A stretch of DNA of 64,000 nt from NCBI RefSeq assembly GCF_000317285.1, contig NZ_AJLN01000040.1, positions 62,001-126,000 of the forward strand, read 5' to 3'. Shown one piece after another: positions 24,166-32,279 of this stretch. The translations under genes were made by a program, and so were the position numbers. The notes under the pieces were generated by a model, which was not told where the DNA came from, did no database searches, and worked only from the letters and a program-made list of their open reading frames with translations. Source of the stretch: Chlorogloeopsis fritschii PCC 6912. Its GTDB lineage: Bacteria; Cyanobacteriota; Cyanobacteriia; Cyanobacteriales; Nostocaceae. Position 1 is the stretch's first letter, and the number at the start of each line of letters is the position of its first letter.

Positions 24166-25674
24166 ATGAATACTGAATCACAACAGCAGCGGGCAGTAAG
24201 CGCATATACAGCTTTTTTAAACACCCCCTTAGACACGCTACTACAAGAGCATCTTCACGCTAAAGCGGAATCGGCAGTCTTGTCTTTATTTCATGATGTA
24301 GTTACTAGTGTACCTGCATACAAAAATTTCGTGGCAGAACGTGCGATCAATCCAGACTTGATCCAAACAATCGAGAATTTTCAAACACTGCCGTTGATTA
24401 CTAAAGAAAATTATTTACTGCGTCATCCGCTTGCAAACCTGTGTCGCTACGGACAATTAGAAAAGTGTGACATGATTGCGGTTTCCTCTGGTTCGACGGG
24501 CAAACCGACATTTTGGCCCCGTTTTTTTACAGATGAACTGCAAATTGCCACACGCTTTGAGCAGATATTTCACGACAGTTTTGCTGCTGATACTAGACGA
24601 ACTCTCGCTGTAATTTGTTTCACTTTAGGAACTTGGGTAGGGGGAATGTTTACTACAAATTGCTGTCGCTATCTTGCCAGCAAAGGTTACCCCATTACCG
24701 TGATTACTCCAGGCAATAATAAAGAAGAAATTTTACGTGTTGTACAGGAACTCGGCACAGCTTTTGATCAAGTTGTCCTGCTAGGATATCCACCATTCCT
24801 TAAAGATGTAATTGATACAGGTATAGCTCGTGGAATTGAATGGCAGCAGTATCAAATTAAATTAGTCATGGCAGGAGAAGTGTTTAGCGAAGAATGGCGA
24901 ACTCTTGTGGGTGAAAGAGTTGGTTTTCAACATCCCTGCTTTGACTGTGCATCACTCTACGGTACGGCAGATGCTGGTGTATTGGGGAATGAGACTCCCT
25001 TAAGTATCTGCATTCGCCGTTTTTTAGCAGCACATCCAGATGCGGCACGTACTTTGTTTGGGGAATCCCGCTTACCAACTCTCGTACAGTACGATCCAAT
25101 GAGTCGCTTTTTTGAAGTCAAAGAAGGCGCATTGCTATTTTCTGGAGATAACGGTATTCCTTTAGTGCGCTACAACATCTTGGATAGCGGCGGGATAATT
25201 TCTTACGATGCTATGCTGCAATTTTTAGCTGAGTGGGGTTTCGAGCCAGTAACGGAATTACAAGCTCATCGTGGCAGAGGTGTTCGGAATTTGCCTTTTG
25301 TTTATGTTTTTGGACGCTCTAACTTTACAGTTTCTTACTTTGGTGCCAATATTTATCCAGAAAATGTCAGCGTGGGATTAGAACAGCCAGAAATTAGAGA
25401 TTGGGTAACAGGTAAGTTTGTTATGCAGGTAAAAGAAGATGCAGACAAAAACAAATTTTTATCTGTAGTTGTAGAATTAGCACCAACACAAGAAGGTAGC
25501 GAAGAAAAAAGACAAGCTATAGCATCCTCGATTTTGAGCCAACTCTTACGCCTCAACAGCGAATTTGCTAACTATGTTCCTCCTGAATATCAGATGCCAC
25601 AAGTTTCGCTAACCCCAACTGGCGATCCAGAGTATTTTCCCGTAGGGGTGAAGCATCGTTATACACGTCGGTAA
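24166..25674 (+). CDS. Phenylacetate-CoA ligase-like adenylate-forming enzyme
   Basis: A 502-residue member of the PaaK-type adenylate-forming family. The nucleotide motif IAVSSGSTGKPTFWPR is at about 104-119. The family start (FHDVVTSVPAYKNF, PLITKENYLLRHP), the mid-region ASLYGTADAGVLGNETP and the RGRGVRNLPFVYVFGR segment also match. It activates a carboxylic acid, perhaps aromatic, to an acyl-adenylate and then probably a CoA thioester. There is no adjacent peptide-synthetase or carrier-protein gene, and the homogentisate operon lies 1.3 kb downstream across a repeat region. The substrate is unknown. Confidence 0.82.
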   Translation: MNTESQQQRAVSAYTAFLNTPLDTLLQEHLHAKAESAVLSLFHDVVTSVPAYKNFVAERAINPDLIQTIENFQTLPLITKENYLLRHPLANLCRYGQLEKCDMIAVSSGSTGKPTFWPRFFTDELQIATRFEQIFHDSFAADTRRTLAVICFTLGTWVGGMFTTNCCRYLASKGYPITVITPGNNKEEILRVVQELGTAFDQVVLLGYPPFLKDVIDTGIARGIEWQQYQIKLVMAGEVFSEEWRTLVGERVGFQHPCFDCASLYGTADAGVLGNETPLSICIRRFLAAHPDAARTLFGESRLPTLVQYDPMSRFFEVKEGALLFSGDNGIPLVRYNILDSGGIISYDAMLQFLAEWGFEPVTELQAHRGRGVRNLPFVYVFGRSNFTVSYFGANIYPENVSVGLEQPEIRDWVTGKFVMQVKEDADKNKFLSVVVELAPTQEGSEEKRQAIASSILSQLLRLNSEFANYVPPEYQMPQVSLTPTGDPEYFPVGVKHRYTRR

Positions 25675-25694
25675 GTAGAAGGCAGAGGGCAGGG

Positions 25695-25760
25695 GGCAGT
25701 AGACACGTAGACGCGTTCGCCGTAAGGCGTTGCGTTAGCTAGCGGCTTCCAAAGGTAGTG
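25695..25760. repeat. Dispersed GC-rich repeat
   Basis: GACGCGTTCGCCGTAAGGCG followed by TTGCGTTAGCTAGCGGCTTCC, the same sequence type as the repeat cluster at 46481-46855 (CTAGCTACGCAACGCC, GAACGCGTCTACC). Non-coding. Confidence 0.5.
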
Positions 25761-25794
25761 GCGTATCCGTTGGTAGGCAGAAGGCTATATTTAC

Positions 25795-26215
25795 CGTTGG
25801 TAACGAATGTTTTGATGTTAGCAAGAAACGTCAAAATGTTTGTTACAAGTGCTTTAATGTTTTCTATGAAGGATTGATCGTGAATAAGAAACGTCAACAC
25901 GTTTGTTACAAATGATTTAATCTTCTCTATGAATGATTTAACGCTAACAAGAAACGTTAACACGTTTGGTACAAATGCTTTAATCTTCTCTATGAATGGG
26001 ATAACGTTAATAAGAAACGTTAACGCGTTTGTCACAAATGGGTTAATGTTCTCTATGGATGGGTTAACGTTAATAAGAAACGTTAACGCGTTTATCACAA
26101 ATGGGTTAATGTTCTCTATGGATGGGTTAACGTTAATAAGAAACGTTAACGCGTTTGCCACAAATGGGTTAATGTTCTCTATGAATGGGTTGATATTGGT
26201 AACGAAAGCTTAGTT
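25795..26215. repeat. 63-bp minisatellite, about 6.5 units
   Basis: Direct tandem repeat with an exact 63-base period: the phrase TTAATnTTCTCTATG recurs at 25854, 25917, 25980, 26043, 26106 and 26169. Each unit holds a small palindrome of the GTTAACGTT...AACGTTAAC type. Units are most alike on the right and decay to the left. Because 63 is a multiple of 3, one frame on each strand stays open and reads a 21-residue repeat, but neither has a convincing start, so they are treated as non-coding. Confidence 0.85.
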
Positions 26216-26281
26216 TGCAAGTGCGATCGCTTCGATTGTTTTTGTTTTCTCTTTAACATTTGTTATTTATAAGTGGTAAAG

Positions 26282-26557
26282 ATGAGAAATTATGGAAGCG
26301 AACAGGCCATGATTACTAAAGAAGAAATTACTATCAAAGTTCCCTTTGAGGTAGCAGAGGCATATCGCAATACCTCTGAAGAAGAACGTGAACAATTGCA
26401 ACTTAAGATTGCGGCAATTATGCAGTCTCAATTTACCACTGATAGACAAGAGGCGATCGCCCGCTTGAGAAACACGATGGATAAAGCTAGCATTGAAGCA
26501 CAAGAGCGAGGATTAACGCCTGAAATCTTAGAATCAATTTTGAATGATGACGAATAA
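26282..26557 (+). CDS. Putative antitoxin of a PIN toxin
   Basis: A 91-residue acidic protein. After ITKEEITIKVPFEVAEAYRN it is almost all charged helix (SEEEREQLQLKIAAIMQSQF, then RQEAIARLRNTMDKASIEAQ and a GLTPEILESILNDDE tail). The C-terminal 'GLTPEILESILNDDE' is typical of cyanobacterial VapB-like antitoxins paired with PIN proteins. The stop overlaps the ATG of the PIN fragment downstream, as in toxin-antitoxin operons. Start at 26282 chosen; Met at 26309 is an alternative and neither has a clear ribosome-binding site. Confidence 0.7.
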   Translation: MRNYGSEQAMITKEEITIKVPFEVAEAYRNTSEEEREQLQLKIAAIMQSQFTTDRQEAIARLRNTMDKASIEAQERGLTPEILESILNDDE

Positions 26558-26792
26558 ACAACGGTTTGTTTTTGATACGAACGTGCTGATTAGTGCATTT
26601 TTGTTTAGTCAAAGCAAGCCACGTCAGGCATTAGATCAAGCTCAGGATATTGGCGTTCTCATATTCTCCAGTTCTGTCTTTTTAGCTGAAACCGACAGAA
26701 GCCCCACGTTTCCAGTTATGTCGTTTACGCTCGTTAAAACAGAAACCTTACTTACTCGTTGCTGCGGTGATGCGATCGCCCTCTTAACATAA
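26547..26792 (+). pseudogene. Truncated PIN-domain toxin
   Basis: Begins as a PIN nuclease: RFVFDTNVLISAFLFSQSKP with the first catalytic aspartate, then FSSSVFLAE with the conserved glutamate position. After about residue 47 the sequence (TDRSPTFPVMSFTLVKTETL) no longer looks like a PIN domain, and the rest of the ~135-residue fold with its later aspartates is missing. It overlaps the antitoxin gene by 11 bases. It is probably inactive, left behind by deletion, with the antitoxin still intact. Confidence 0.7.
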
Positions 26793-27000
26793 ATTTATAA
26801 TAATAAATCATCCAAGTGGTGGATGTTTTTATACATATATTTCTCTCTTAAGGGGATTACACTTTATTGATTGGCAAAGGCAGTTTAGAGAAGGGGTGTT
26901 CGTTCCAGAGTTTTGTTGTTAACGGGATGAAAGACCTGTAACCGACTGCGTTTAAGCTTTCCAAATTGCCTTGGAGAAGCTTTTTAAAGGAGGAATATAT

Positions 27001-28104
27001 ATGAGTGATTTTTGCCCAATCAAGCGATTTGACCACCTAGAATTTTATGTTGGGAATGCTAAACAGGCAGCGCTCTTTTATTCTCAGTGTTTCGGATTTA
27101 CTAACACAGCTTATCGAGGGTTAGAAACGGGTAGCCGCGAAATAGCATCCTATGTGATGCAGCAAGGCAATATCCAATTTGTTTTGAGCACAGGGTTGAC
27201 TCCAGAGCATCCCATCTCCAAAAGTGTCCTTAAGCACGGCGACGGAATAGCCGTTGTTGCTCTAGAAGTACCAGATGCGGTTAGTGCTTATAAAGAGACA
27301 ACTAAACGAGGTGCTACAGGTGCTATTGCTCCCACAGAAGAAGAAGATGCTTATGGGATATTGCGTTACTCTGCCATTCACGCCTATGGTGACGTTTTAA
27401 TTAAGTTTGTAGAACGGAGTGATTATACAGGTGTATTTGCTCCTGGTTTTCACGCCCAAAGTAAGGCGCATCTCAAGAGTAATGGTGTGGGACTAAATAC
27501 CATTGACCATATAGTTGCTAATGTAGAACTAGGTGCGATGGAGCGATGGGTACAGTTTTTTGCCGAAACAATGGGCTTTAGTCTTTTGGTGCATTTTGAC
27601 GATAAAACCATCTCTACAGAATACTCTGCCTTAATGTCGAAGGTGATGCAAGATGGCACAGGTAAAATCAAATTACCAATTAACGAACCTGCTCAAGGCA
27701 AACATAAATCCCAGATAGAAGAGTACCTTGAACATAATTATGGCCCTGGTGTTCAACACGTAGCTTTGGCAAGCGAGAACATAATTGAGACAGTGACTCG
27801 TATGAAGGCAGCAGGTGTTGAGTTTCTGAGCGCCCCACAAACATATTATGAAGACTTAGAGGAGCGAGTAGGAAAAATTGATGAACCTATAGACAAACTA
27901 GCAGAATTAGGAATATTAGTAGATAGAGATCAAGACGGATATTTACTTCAAATTTTCACTCAACCCGTGCAGGATAGACCAACGCTGTTCTTTGAAGTAA
28001 TTGAACGGCATGGAGCGCGGGGTTTTGGTGAAGGAAATTTCAAAGCTTTGTTTGAAGCTATTGAACGCGAACAGGCACGTCGGGGAAATCTTGTCACCGT
28101 TTAG
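27001..28104 (+). CDS. hppD: 4-Hydroxyphenylpyruvate dioxygenase
   Basis: A 367-residue Fe(II) enzyme converting 4-hydroxyphenylpyruvate to homogentisate. Two vicinal-oxygen-chelate domains are visible. The C-terminal one carries the iron ligands His170 (NTIDHIVANV), His253 (GVQHVALAS) and Glu332 (FFEVIER). The closing RHGARGFGEGNFKALFEAIE is diagnostic. The start at 27001 is fixed by AAAGGAGG eight bases upstream; a longer frame from 26971 lacks a site. It is the first gene of a three-gene operon, 14 bases before homogentisate dioxygenase. In cyanobacteria homogentisate normally feeds tocopherol synthesis, but here the neighbour cleaves it. Confidence 0.96.
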   Translation: MSDFCPIKRFDHLEFYVGNAKQAALFYSQCFGFTNTAYRGLETGSREIASYVMQQGNIQFVLSTGLTPEHPISKSVLKHGDGIAVVALEVPDAVSAYKETTKRGATGAIAPTEEEDAYGILRYSAIHAYGDVLIKFVERSDYTGVFAPGFHAQSKAHLKSNGVGLNTIDHIVANVELGAMERWVQFFAETMGFSLLVHFDDKTISTEYSALMSKVMQDGTGKIKLPINEPAQGKHKSQIEEYLEHNYGPGVQHVALASENIIETVTRMKAAGVEFLSAPQTYYEDLEERVGKIDEPIDKLAELGILVDRDQDGYLLQIFTQPVQDRPTLFFEVIERHGARGFGEGNFKALFEAIEREQARRGNLVTV

Positions 28105-28118
28105 AAACGGGGCGAATT

Positions 28119-29309
28119 ATGACTTATTACTATAAGTTGGGAAAAATTCCACACAAGCGGCACACCCAATTTCGGCAACCCAACGGCTCTTTATATCACG
28201 AAGAGTTAATCAGTATTCGCGGCTTTTCTGGGGTGCAATCTCTGCTCTATCACTTACGTCCACCAACTCAAATTCAGAAGATATTGCCGGAGCGATCGCT
28301 CTCACTCCCTTTTGAAGAATCAGGAGGTTTACGTCCCTATCACCTGCAAACGGCAACTGTAGCAGCGGGTGGGGATGCAGTGGAAGCACGTGTTCCTCTG
28401 ATGGCGAATGCAGATATCTGCATTGGTGTCGCTCGTCCCACGCAACCCATGCAGTATTGGTATCGGTTTGCTGATGGTGATGAGGTAATTTTCGTCCACG
28501 AAGGCAGTGGTGTATTGGAAAGTCAGTACGGCACTCTTCGCTATAAGAGCGGTGATTATGTAGTCATTCCTACAGGCGTGCTATGGCGAATTATTCCCGA
28601 TCAAGGAATTGAACAACGAATGCTCGTAATTGAAACCTACGGACACATTGAGCCTCCAGGACGTTACCTGAATAATTACGGTCAATTCCTCGAACACTCT
28701 CCCTACTGCGAACGCGACATTCGCCCACCGGATGAACTCATTACCCATGACGAAGAAGGGGAGTTTGAGGTACGAGTTAAAGCAAGAAACCAAATTACTA
28801 GTTATATTTATAACTATCACCCCTTGGATGTAGTGGGCTGGGATGGACATCTTTGGCCTTTTGCTTTCAACATAGAGGATTTTGAACCAATCACAGGGCG
28901 CATTCACCAACCTCCGCCGGTACATCAAACTTTTGAAGGGCCGGGATTTGTTTTGTGCTCGTTTGTACCGCGTCTTTTTGATTATCACCCTCTATCAATT
29001 CCGGCTCCTTATAACCATTCCAATGTTGATTCAGATGAAGTCCTCTACTATGTTCAAGGCAACTTTATGTCGCGCAGAGGAATTGAAGTAGCATCAATCA
29101 CACTTCATCCCAGGGGAATCCCTCATGGGCCGCACCCAGGAACCTATGAAGGGTCAATCGGGAAAGAACGGACTGATGAACTTGCAGTGATGATTGATAC
29201 TTTTCATCCGCTCGTGCTGACAAAATATGCGCTGGCATTAGAAGACAAAGATTATCCCCACAGTTGGATTTCATCATTAAACGAACCAATTCACGGCGTA
29301 CAGCCATAA
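28119..29309 (+). CDS. hmgA: Homogentisate 1,2-dioxygenase
   Basis: A 396-residue cupin-fold dioxygenase that opens the ring of homogentisate to maleylacetoacetate. The family start is clear (YYKLGKIPHKRHTQFRQP). The iron site lies in PYNHSNVDSDEVLYYVQG (His300, Asp306/Glu307) and GIPHGPHPG (His336), matching the His-Glu-His triad of known enzymes. It is somewhat shorter than animal enzymes (about 445). It lies directly between hppD and a haem-oxygenase-like gene. No maleylacetoacetate isomerase or fumarylacetoacetase is within the window, so full tyrosine breakdown cannot be assumed. Confidence 0.92.
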   Translation: MTYYYKLGKIPHKRHTQFRQPNGSLYHEELISIRGFSGVQSLLYHLRPPTQIQKILPERSLSLPFEESGGLRPYHLQTATVAAGGDAVEARVPLMANADICIGVARPTQPMQYWYRFADGDEVIFVHEGSGVLESQYGTLRYKSGDYVVIPTGVLWRIIPDQGIEQRMLVIETYGHIEPPGRYLNNYGQFLEHSPYCERDIRPPDELITHDEEGEFEVRVKARNQITSYIYNYHPLDVVGWDGHLWPFAFNIEDFEPITGRIHQPPPVHQTFEGPGFVLCSFVPRLFDYHPLSIPAPYNHSNVDSDEVLYYVQGNFMSRRGIEVASITLHPRGIPHGPHPGTYEGSIGKERTDELAVMIDTFHPLVLTKYALALEDKDYPHSWISSLNEPIHGVQP

Positions 29310-29332
29310 ATTTATTAAATAAGGTGTTAATT

Positions 29333-30247
29333 ATGACTCAAGTTTTTATAAAAGCACCCAGTAGTTTGACAATTTCCTCTCGCATAGAAGAACGTTTGCA
29401 TCGAGGTGAACTCACTCAAGCTCAAGTTGACGATTTCCGCGACTTCCTTGCTGAGGTTGAGCGTGAATTTTTGCAGCACCGAATTATTACTGATAATACT
29501 TACACTCGTTGGTTTCGTGAAGGTAAGGCTACAGACGACGAGTTACGGTATTTCATCAAACAATTCTCAGTTTTCTCTAACCAGTTCCTCATCGCAGCTT
29601 TGTTGAAAGAAATTAACTCACCCACTCTTCAGCAGTCACGAGCAAGTCGGGAGATTTTGTTAAACGAACTAGGGGTTATCTATCGCAAATCTGGACAAGT
29701 GATCGCCACTCCTATCGCTCAGACAGAGGAAGAAAAAGATAGAGAAGGCGATCCTGAACTGGTTAGTACTGAAGGTACGGTAGATGGTGGTATCTGTCGT
29801 TTCCGGGCAGCCCACTTTGAATGGTTGTTGGGTGTGGCTGAAGGGCTGGGGCTACACTATGAAGATATTGGCAAGCGCAAGCACGGCAGTTCTACGACTT
29901 TGCACTTTTGTGATGAATTGATTCGCCTTTACGGCAGTGAAGATCCAAATATAGCCGAGGGGGCTAGCTTTGCCGTCGAAAATTGGGCTGCAGCAGGCTT
30001 TTGGCAAGATTTGGAAGACGGATTAACAGAGATTAAAAAGACGCGGCATCCGCAGCTGCATTTAGCTTTCTTTAGCTGGCACAACCGCGTTGAAGGGCAG
30101 CACGCCGGACATACACTCTTAGAATTGGAGGAAGTGTATTTTCGGCCAAGCTTTGATCAAGCTAAGTTCATGCAAGGAGGGCGAGAGATTTTGGATGCGA
30201 TCGCTGTTTTTTGGGATGGATTGAATAATGACAGGGAGACTCGGTGA
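29333..30247 (+). CDS. Haem-oxygenase-like (TenA/PqqC-type) iron enzyme
   Basis: A 304-residue all-helical protein of the haem-oxygenase-like superfamily, many members of which are non-haem di-iron oxidases or oxygenases. Candidate metal ligands: Glu112 (NELGVIYR), His161 and Glu163 (AAHFEWL), Glu216 (AVENWAAAGFW), His257/His260 and Glu264 (EGQHAGHTLLELEE). The final helix HxxGHTLLELEE is the usual signature end. An ATG at 29333 with AAGGTG upstream is preferred to a start at 29264 inside hmgA. It is the third gene of the hppD-hmgA unit (23-base gap), so it likely acts on a homogentisate-derived or related compound. The exact reaction is unknown. Confidence 0.75.
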   Translation: MTQVFIKAPSSLTISSRIEERLHRGELTQAQVDDFRDFLAEVEREFLQHRIITDNTYTRWFREGKATDDELRYFIKQFSVFSNQFLIAALLKEINSPTLQQSRASREILLNELGVIYRKSGQVIATPIAQTEEEKDREGDPELVSTEGTVDGGICRFRAAHFEWLLGVAEGLGLHYEDIGKRKHGSSTTLHFCDELIRLYGSEDPNIAEGASFAVENWAAAGFWQDLEDGLTEIKKTRHPQLHLAFFSWHNRVEGQHAGHTLLELEEVYFRPSFDQAKFMQGGREILDAIAVFWDGLNNDRETR

Positions 30248-30664
30248 GCAGTCCGTCCCGGAGGGGGACGCAAAGATGTGGAGATTGAAGATTAATGTCT
30301 AAAAGAATTTTGGAGAATTTGTATAATCAGGAAGAAAGCCGGAAATAGTAAGTAATCTTGCTACAGCTAACAGTCTTTTGGTCGGATGTCTGCTTGCTTC
30401 TAATCCGTCCACGTCCTTGACTAACTGCCCTTTGACCGTTACACCTTCCATCATCAGCAGAAACTTCTGAAAATTCCTCAAATAGCAAAAAAATTCGCGC
30501 TCAGTTAATTTTTGAAGACATATCTATATTAAATAGTCTTTATATGACTTTCAATAAAAAGATTACATTTAAAAATGATACACCTGCTGAATTAGCTATG
30601 AATTATCTCGAACATTGGGATTGTTGATCTAACTCTATTTACTATAATCGACAACTATTTTCAA
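30248..30664. other. Intergenic region, no supported gene
   Basis: Starts with a dispersed repeat fragment (GCAGTCCGTCCCGGAGGGGG). A minus-strand frame of 60 codons (30299-30481) and a 27-codon plus-strand frame (30544-30627, beginning MTFNKKITFKNDTP) are present, but neither has a ribosome-binding site or recognisable family. Confidence 0.4.
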
Positions 30665-31156
30665 CTACTCCTCAAACGACACCAAAAGCTTACGAAGCAA
30701 CTGAGTGAAAGTTTCACGTTCCGATTCTGCTAAAACGCTCAGAATACGATGTTCATTAACCACATGAGCTTCAACCGCTTTTTCAATCAAATCAAAACCT
30801 TTATCCGTTAACTCAATGAGTATCCCTCGGCGATCGCGAGGATCGGGGATACGCCTAACGAGTTCAGCTTGCTCTAAGCGATCAATACGATGTGTCATCG
30901 TCCCCGATGATACCATCAGAGTGTTAAATAACTCGGTTGGCGACAGTTGGTAGGGTTGACCAGAACGACGGAGAGCCGCTAGTACGTCAAACTCTCCAAC
31001 CGTCAAGTCGAATTCTGAAAACGTCTCTTGGATGGCTCGTTCTAAATGCTTGGCTAATCGTCCCATCCGTCCAATAATGCCCATCGGAGAAACGTCCAAA
31101 TCTGGGCGCTCACGCCGCCATTGCGCCAAAATTTTATCGACTGGATCAGGCTTCAT
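30665..31156 (-). CDS. MarR-family transcriptional regulator
   Basis: A 163-residue winged-helix repressor. The DNA-binding core is YQLSPTELFNTLMVSSGTMT (recognition helix) then HRIDRLEQAELVRRIPDPRD and RRGILIELTDKG (wing), at about residues 70-125. Flanking helices form the dimer region. MarR proteins usually bind phenolic or other small ligands and repress neighbouring efflux genes. It is divergent from a YdcZ-type transporter gene, with four repeated operator-like sequences in the 115-base gap. Autoregulation and control of that transporter are inferred from this. Confidence 0.9.
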   Translation of the reverse strand: MKPDPVDKILAQWRRERPDLDVSPMGIIGRMGRLAKHLERAIQETFSEFDLTVGEFDVLAALRRSGQPYQLSPTELFNTLMVSSGTMTHRIDRLEQAELVRRIPDPRDRRGILIELTDKGFDLIEKAVEAHVVNEHRILSVLAESERETFTQLLRKLLVSFEE

Positions 31157-31177
31157 CCTGAGACTTACCTCCCTATT

Positions 31178-31246
31178 TTCTTGATACTAAATATCTTGAC
31201 ATCAAAATAATTGCTATAATCTTGATATTAAGTATCTTAACTTCGA
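31178..31246. promoter_or_regulatory. Four operator-like repeats between marR and ydcZ-like genes
   Basis: Four 13-base direct repeats near consensus ATCTTGAYATYAA start at 31178, 31193, 31219 and 31234, so two pairs each spaced 15 apart. Each contains a TTGA..TCAA-like dyad. An extended -10 box TGCTATAAT (31212-31220) for the plus-strand transporter lies between the pairs. The layout fits MarR dimers covering both divergent promoters. Confidence 0.7.
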
Positions 31247-31271
31247 GATAAATTAGACGAGAGGTTTTAAA

Positions 31272-31727
31272 ATGGGTGGACGGACGATTTACCTGCTAGC
31301 AGCACTTGCAGGCGGGGCAATTCTACCTGTTCAAATTGCTCTTAACACACTGCTGCGACGTTATGTCGGTGAACCCATGCAAGTTACTTTTGTTTCATAC
31401 CTGGCAGGGACTTTAGCATCACTTGCAATCTGCTTCGTTGCTCGTTATCCACTCCCCGCTTCGGCTTCCCTTGCTCAAACCTCTTGGTGGATGTGGATTG
31501 GCGGTTGTTTGGGTACGTTGTATGTGTGGTCAACCATTTTCGCAACACCCAGGATTGGAGCTGCGCTTGCGCTTGCTTTGATGATCGCAGGACAGATGAT
31601 CGCAGCACTGTTTTTGGATCACTACGGTGCGATCGGGCTGGCAAAGTATCCAGCCAGTCCAATCAGAATTGCGGGAGTGGTACTGGTAGTGTTGGGCGTT
31701 TCCTTCGTTGCATATACCAAGCGGTGA
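31272..31727 (+). CDS. DMT superfamily transporter, YdcZ/DUF606 type
   Basis: A 151-residue protein with five hydrophobic helices: LAALAGGAILPVQIALNTLL, YLAGTLASLAICFVARYPLP, WWMWIGGCLGTLYVWSTIFA, ALALALMIAGQMIAALFLDH and the final IAGVVLVVLGVSFVAYTK. The motif LPVQIALN and the DHYGAIG loop mark the YdcZ (DUF606) family of small drug/metabolite exporters. It has a good ribosome site (GAGAGG). It is controlled, by inference, by the divergent MarR gene. Substrate unknown. Confidence 0.85.
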   Translation: MGGRTIYLLAALAGGAILPVQIALNTLLRRYVGEPMQVTFVSYLAGTLASLAICFVARYPLPASASLAQTSWWMWIGGCLGTLYVWSTIFATPRIGAALALALMIAGQMIAALFLDHYGAIGLAKYPASPIRIAGVVLVVLGVSFVAYTKR

Positions 31728-31897
31728 TTGCATCATGACTTAAATTTGATGGAGTTACACGCGATCGCACAGTGACAGGCTCGCCCGACGAACCCTTGCA
31801 AAATTGACTCATACTGTTTGCGATCGCTAATCATGCAACCCAATTCTGACCTACCCAATTCTTTAAATTTTTGCCCAACCTGCAATTTCAAAATAAC

Positions 31898-32092
31898 TTA
31901 ATTTTGGAGGCTCTCAGTGGTATAGCGCTGCTGTTCAGCAGTTGGTAATTCCTCGGCATTTTCAGCACTCATCCCAAAAATCGATGAGAACAGCCGAGCT
32001 TTGTGCTTACCATCATTATGTTCTAGATTCAGGCAATAATCATGCCATTTACGAATATCAGCAATAGTATTTTCTGCATTGGGAATTAGCAT
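31898..32092 (-). pseudogene. DUF6883-like protein fragment
   Basis: A 64-residue frame starting MLIPNAENTIADIRKWHDYC and continuing LNLEHNDGKHKARLFSSIFG, the recognisable N-terminal half of the DUF6883 family (about 110 residues). The second half is replaced by unrelated sequence (EELPTAEQQRYTTESLQN). It is probably a truncated remnant. DUF6883 proteins are usually found near toxin-antitoxin or mobile islands. Confidence 0.5.
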
Positions 32093-32242
32093 CTCCACCC
32101 GCCGCTAGTGATTTCTCTAACTCAACCAGCAACCTTTATACATACGGTTGGTGTGCAAGCGGATTGTTATGCGGCGTTTCGGATTTGTTGCTACTACTGC
32201 CAAAAATGTCAGTGGTTTTCCCATATCACTTTCTCAAAAGAT

Positions 32243-32279
32243 GCTATAACAGTGTTATGAACAAAAACAGTGTTATAGC
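32243..32279. promoter_or_regulatory. Palindromic operator overlapping the TetR start codon
   Basis: GCTATAACA (32243-32251) and TGTTATAGC (32271-32279) form a nine-base inverted repeat. Inside, ATAACAGTGTTAT (32246-32258) is itself a palindrome and the unit AACAGTGTTAT recurs at 32266-32276. The ATG at 32257 lies within it. This is most likely the binding site by which the TetR protein represses its own operon. Confidence 0.65.

Noticed and set aside
25739-26213. Two repeat-protein frames, one on each strand, over the minisatellite
   Set aside because: Both follow automatically from a 63-base period; neither has a ribosome-binding site or resembles a protein family.
25795-26215. Possible CRISPR array
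   Set aside because: The units are contiguous 63-base repeats that differ gradually; there are no unique spacers of constant length between short identical repeats, and no cas genes nearby.
30299-30627. 60-codon minus-strand frame and a 27-codon plus-strand frame (possible RiPP precursor)
   Set aside because: No ribosome sites, no recognised motif and no modification enzymes adjacent; the evidence is too weak.
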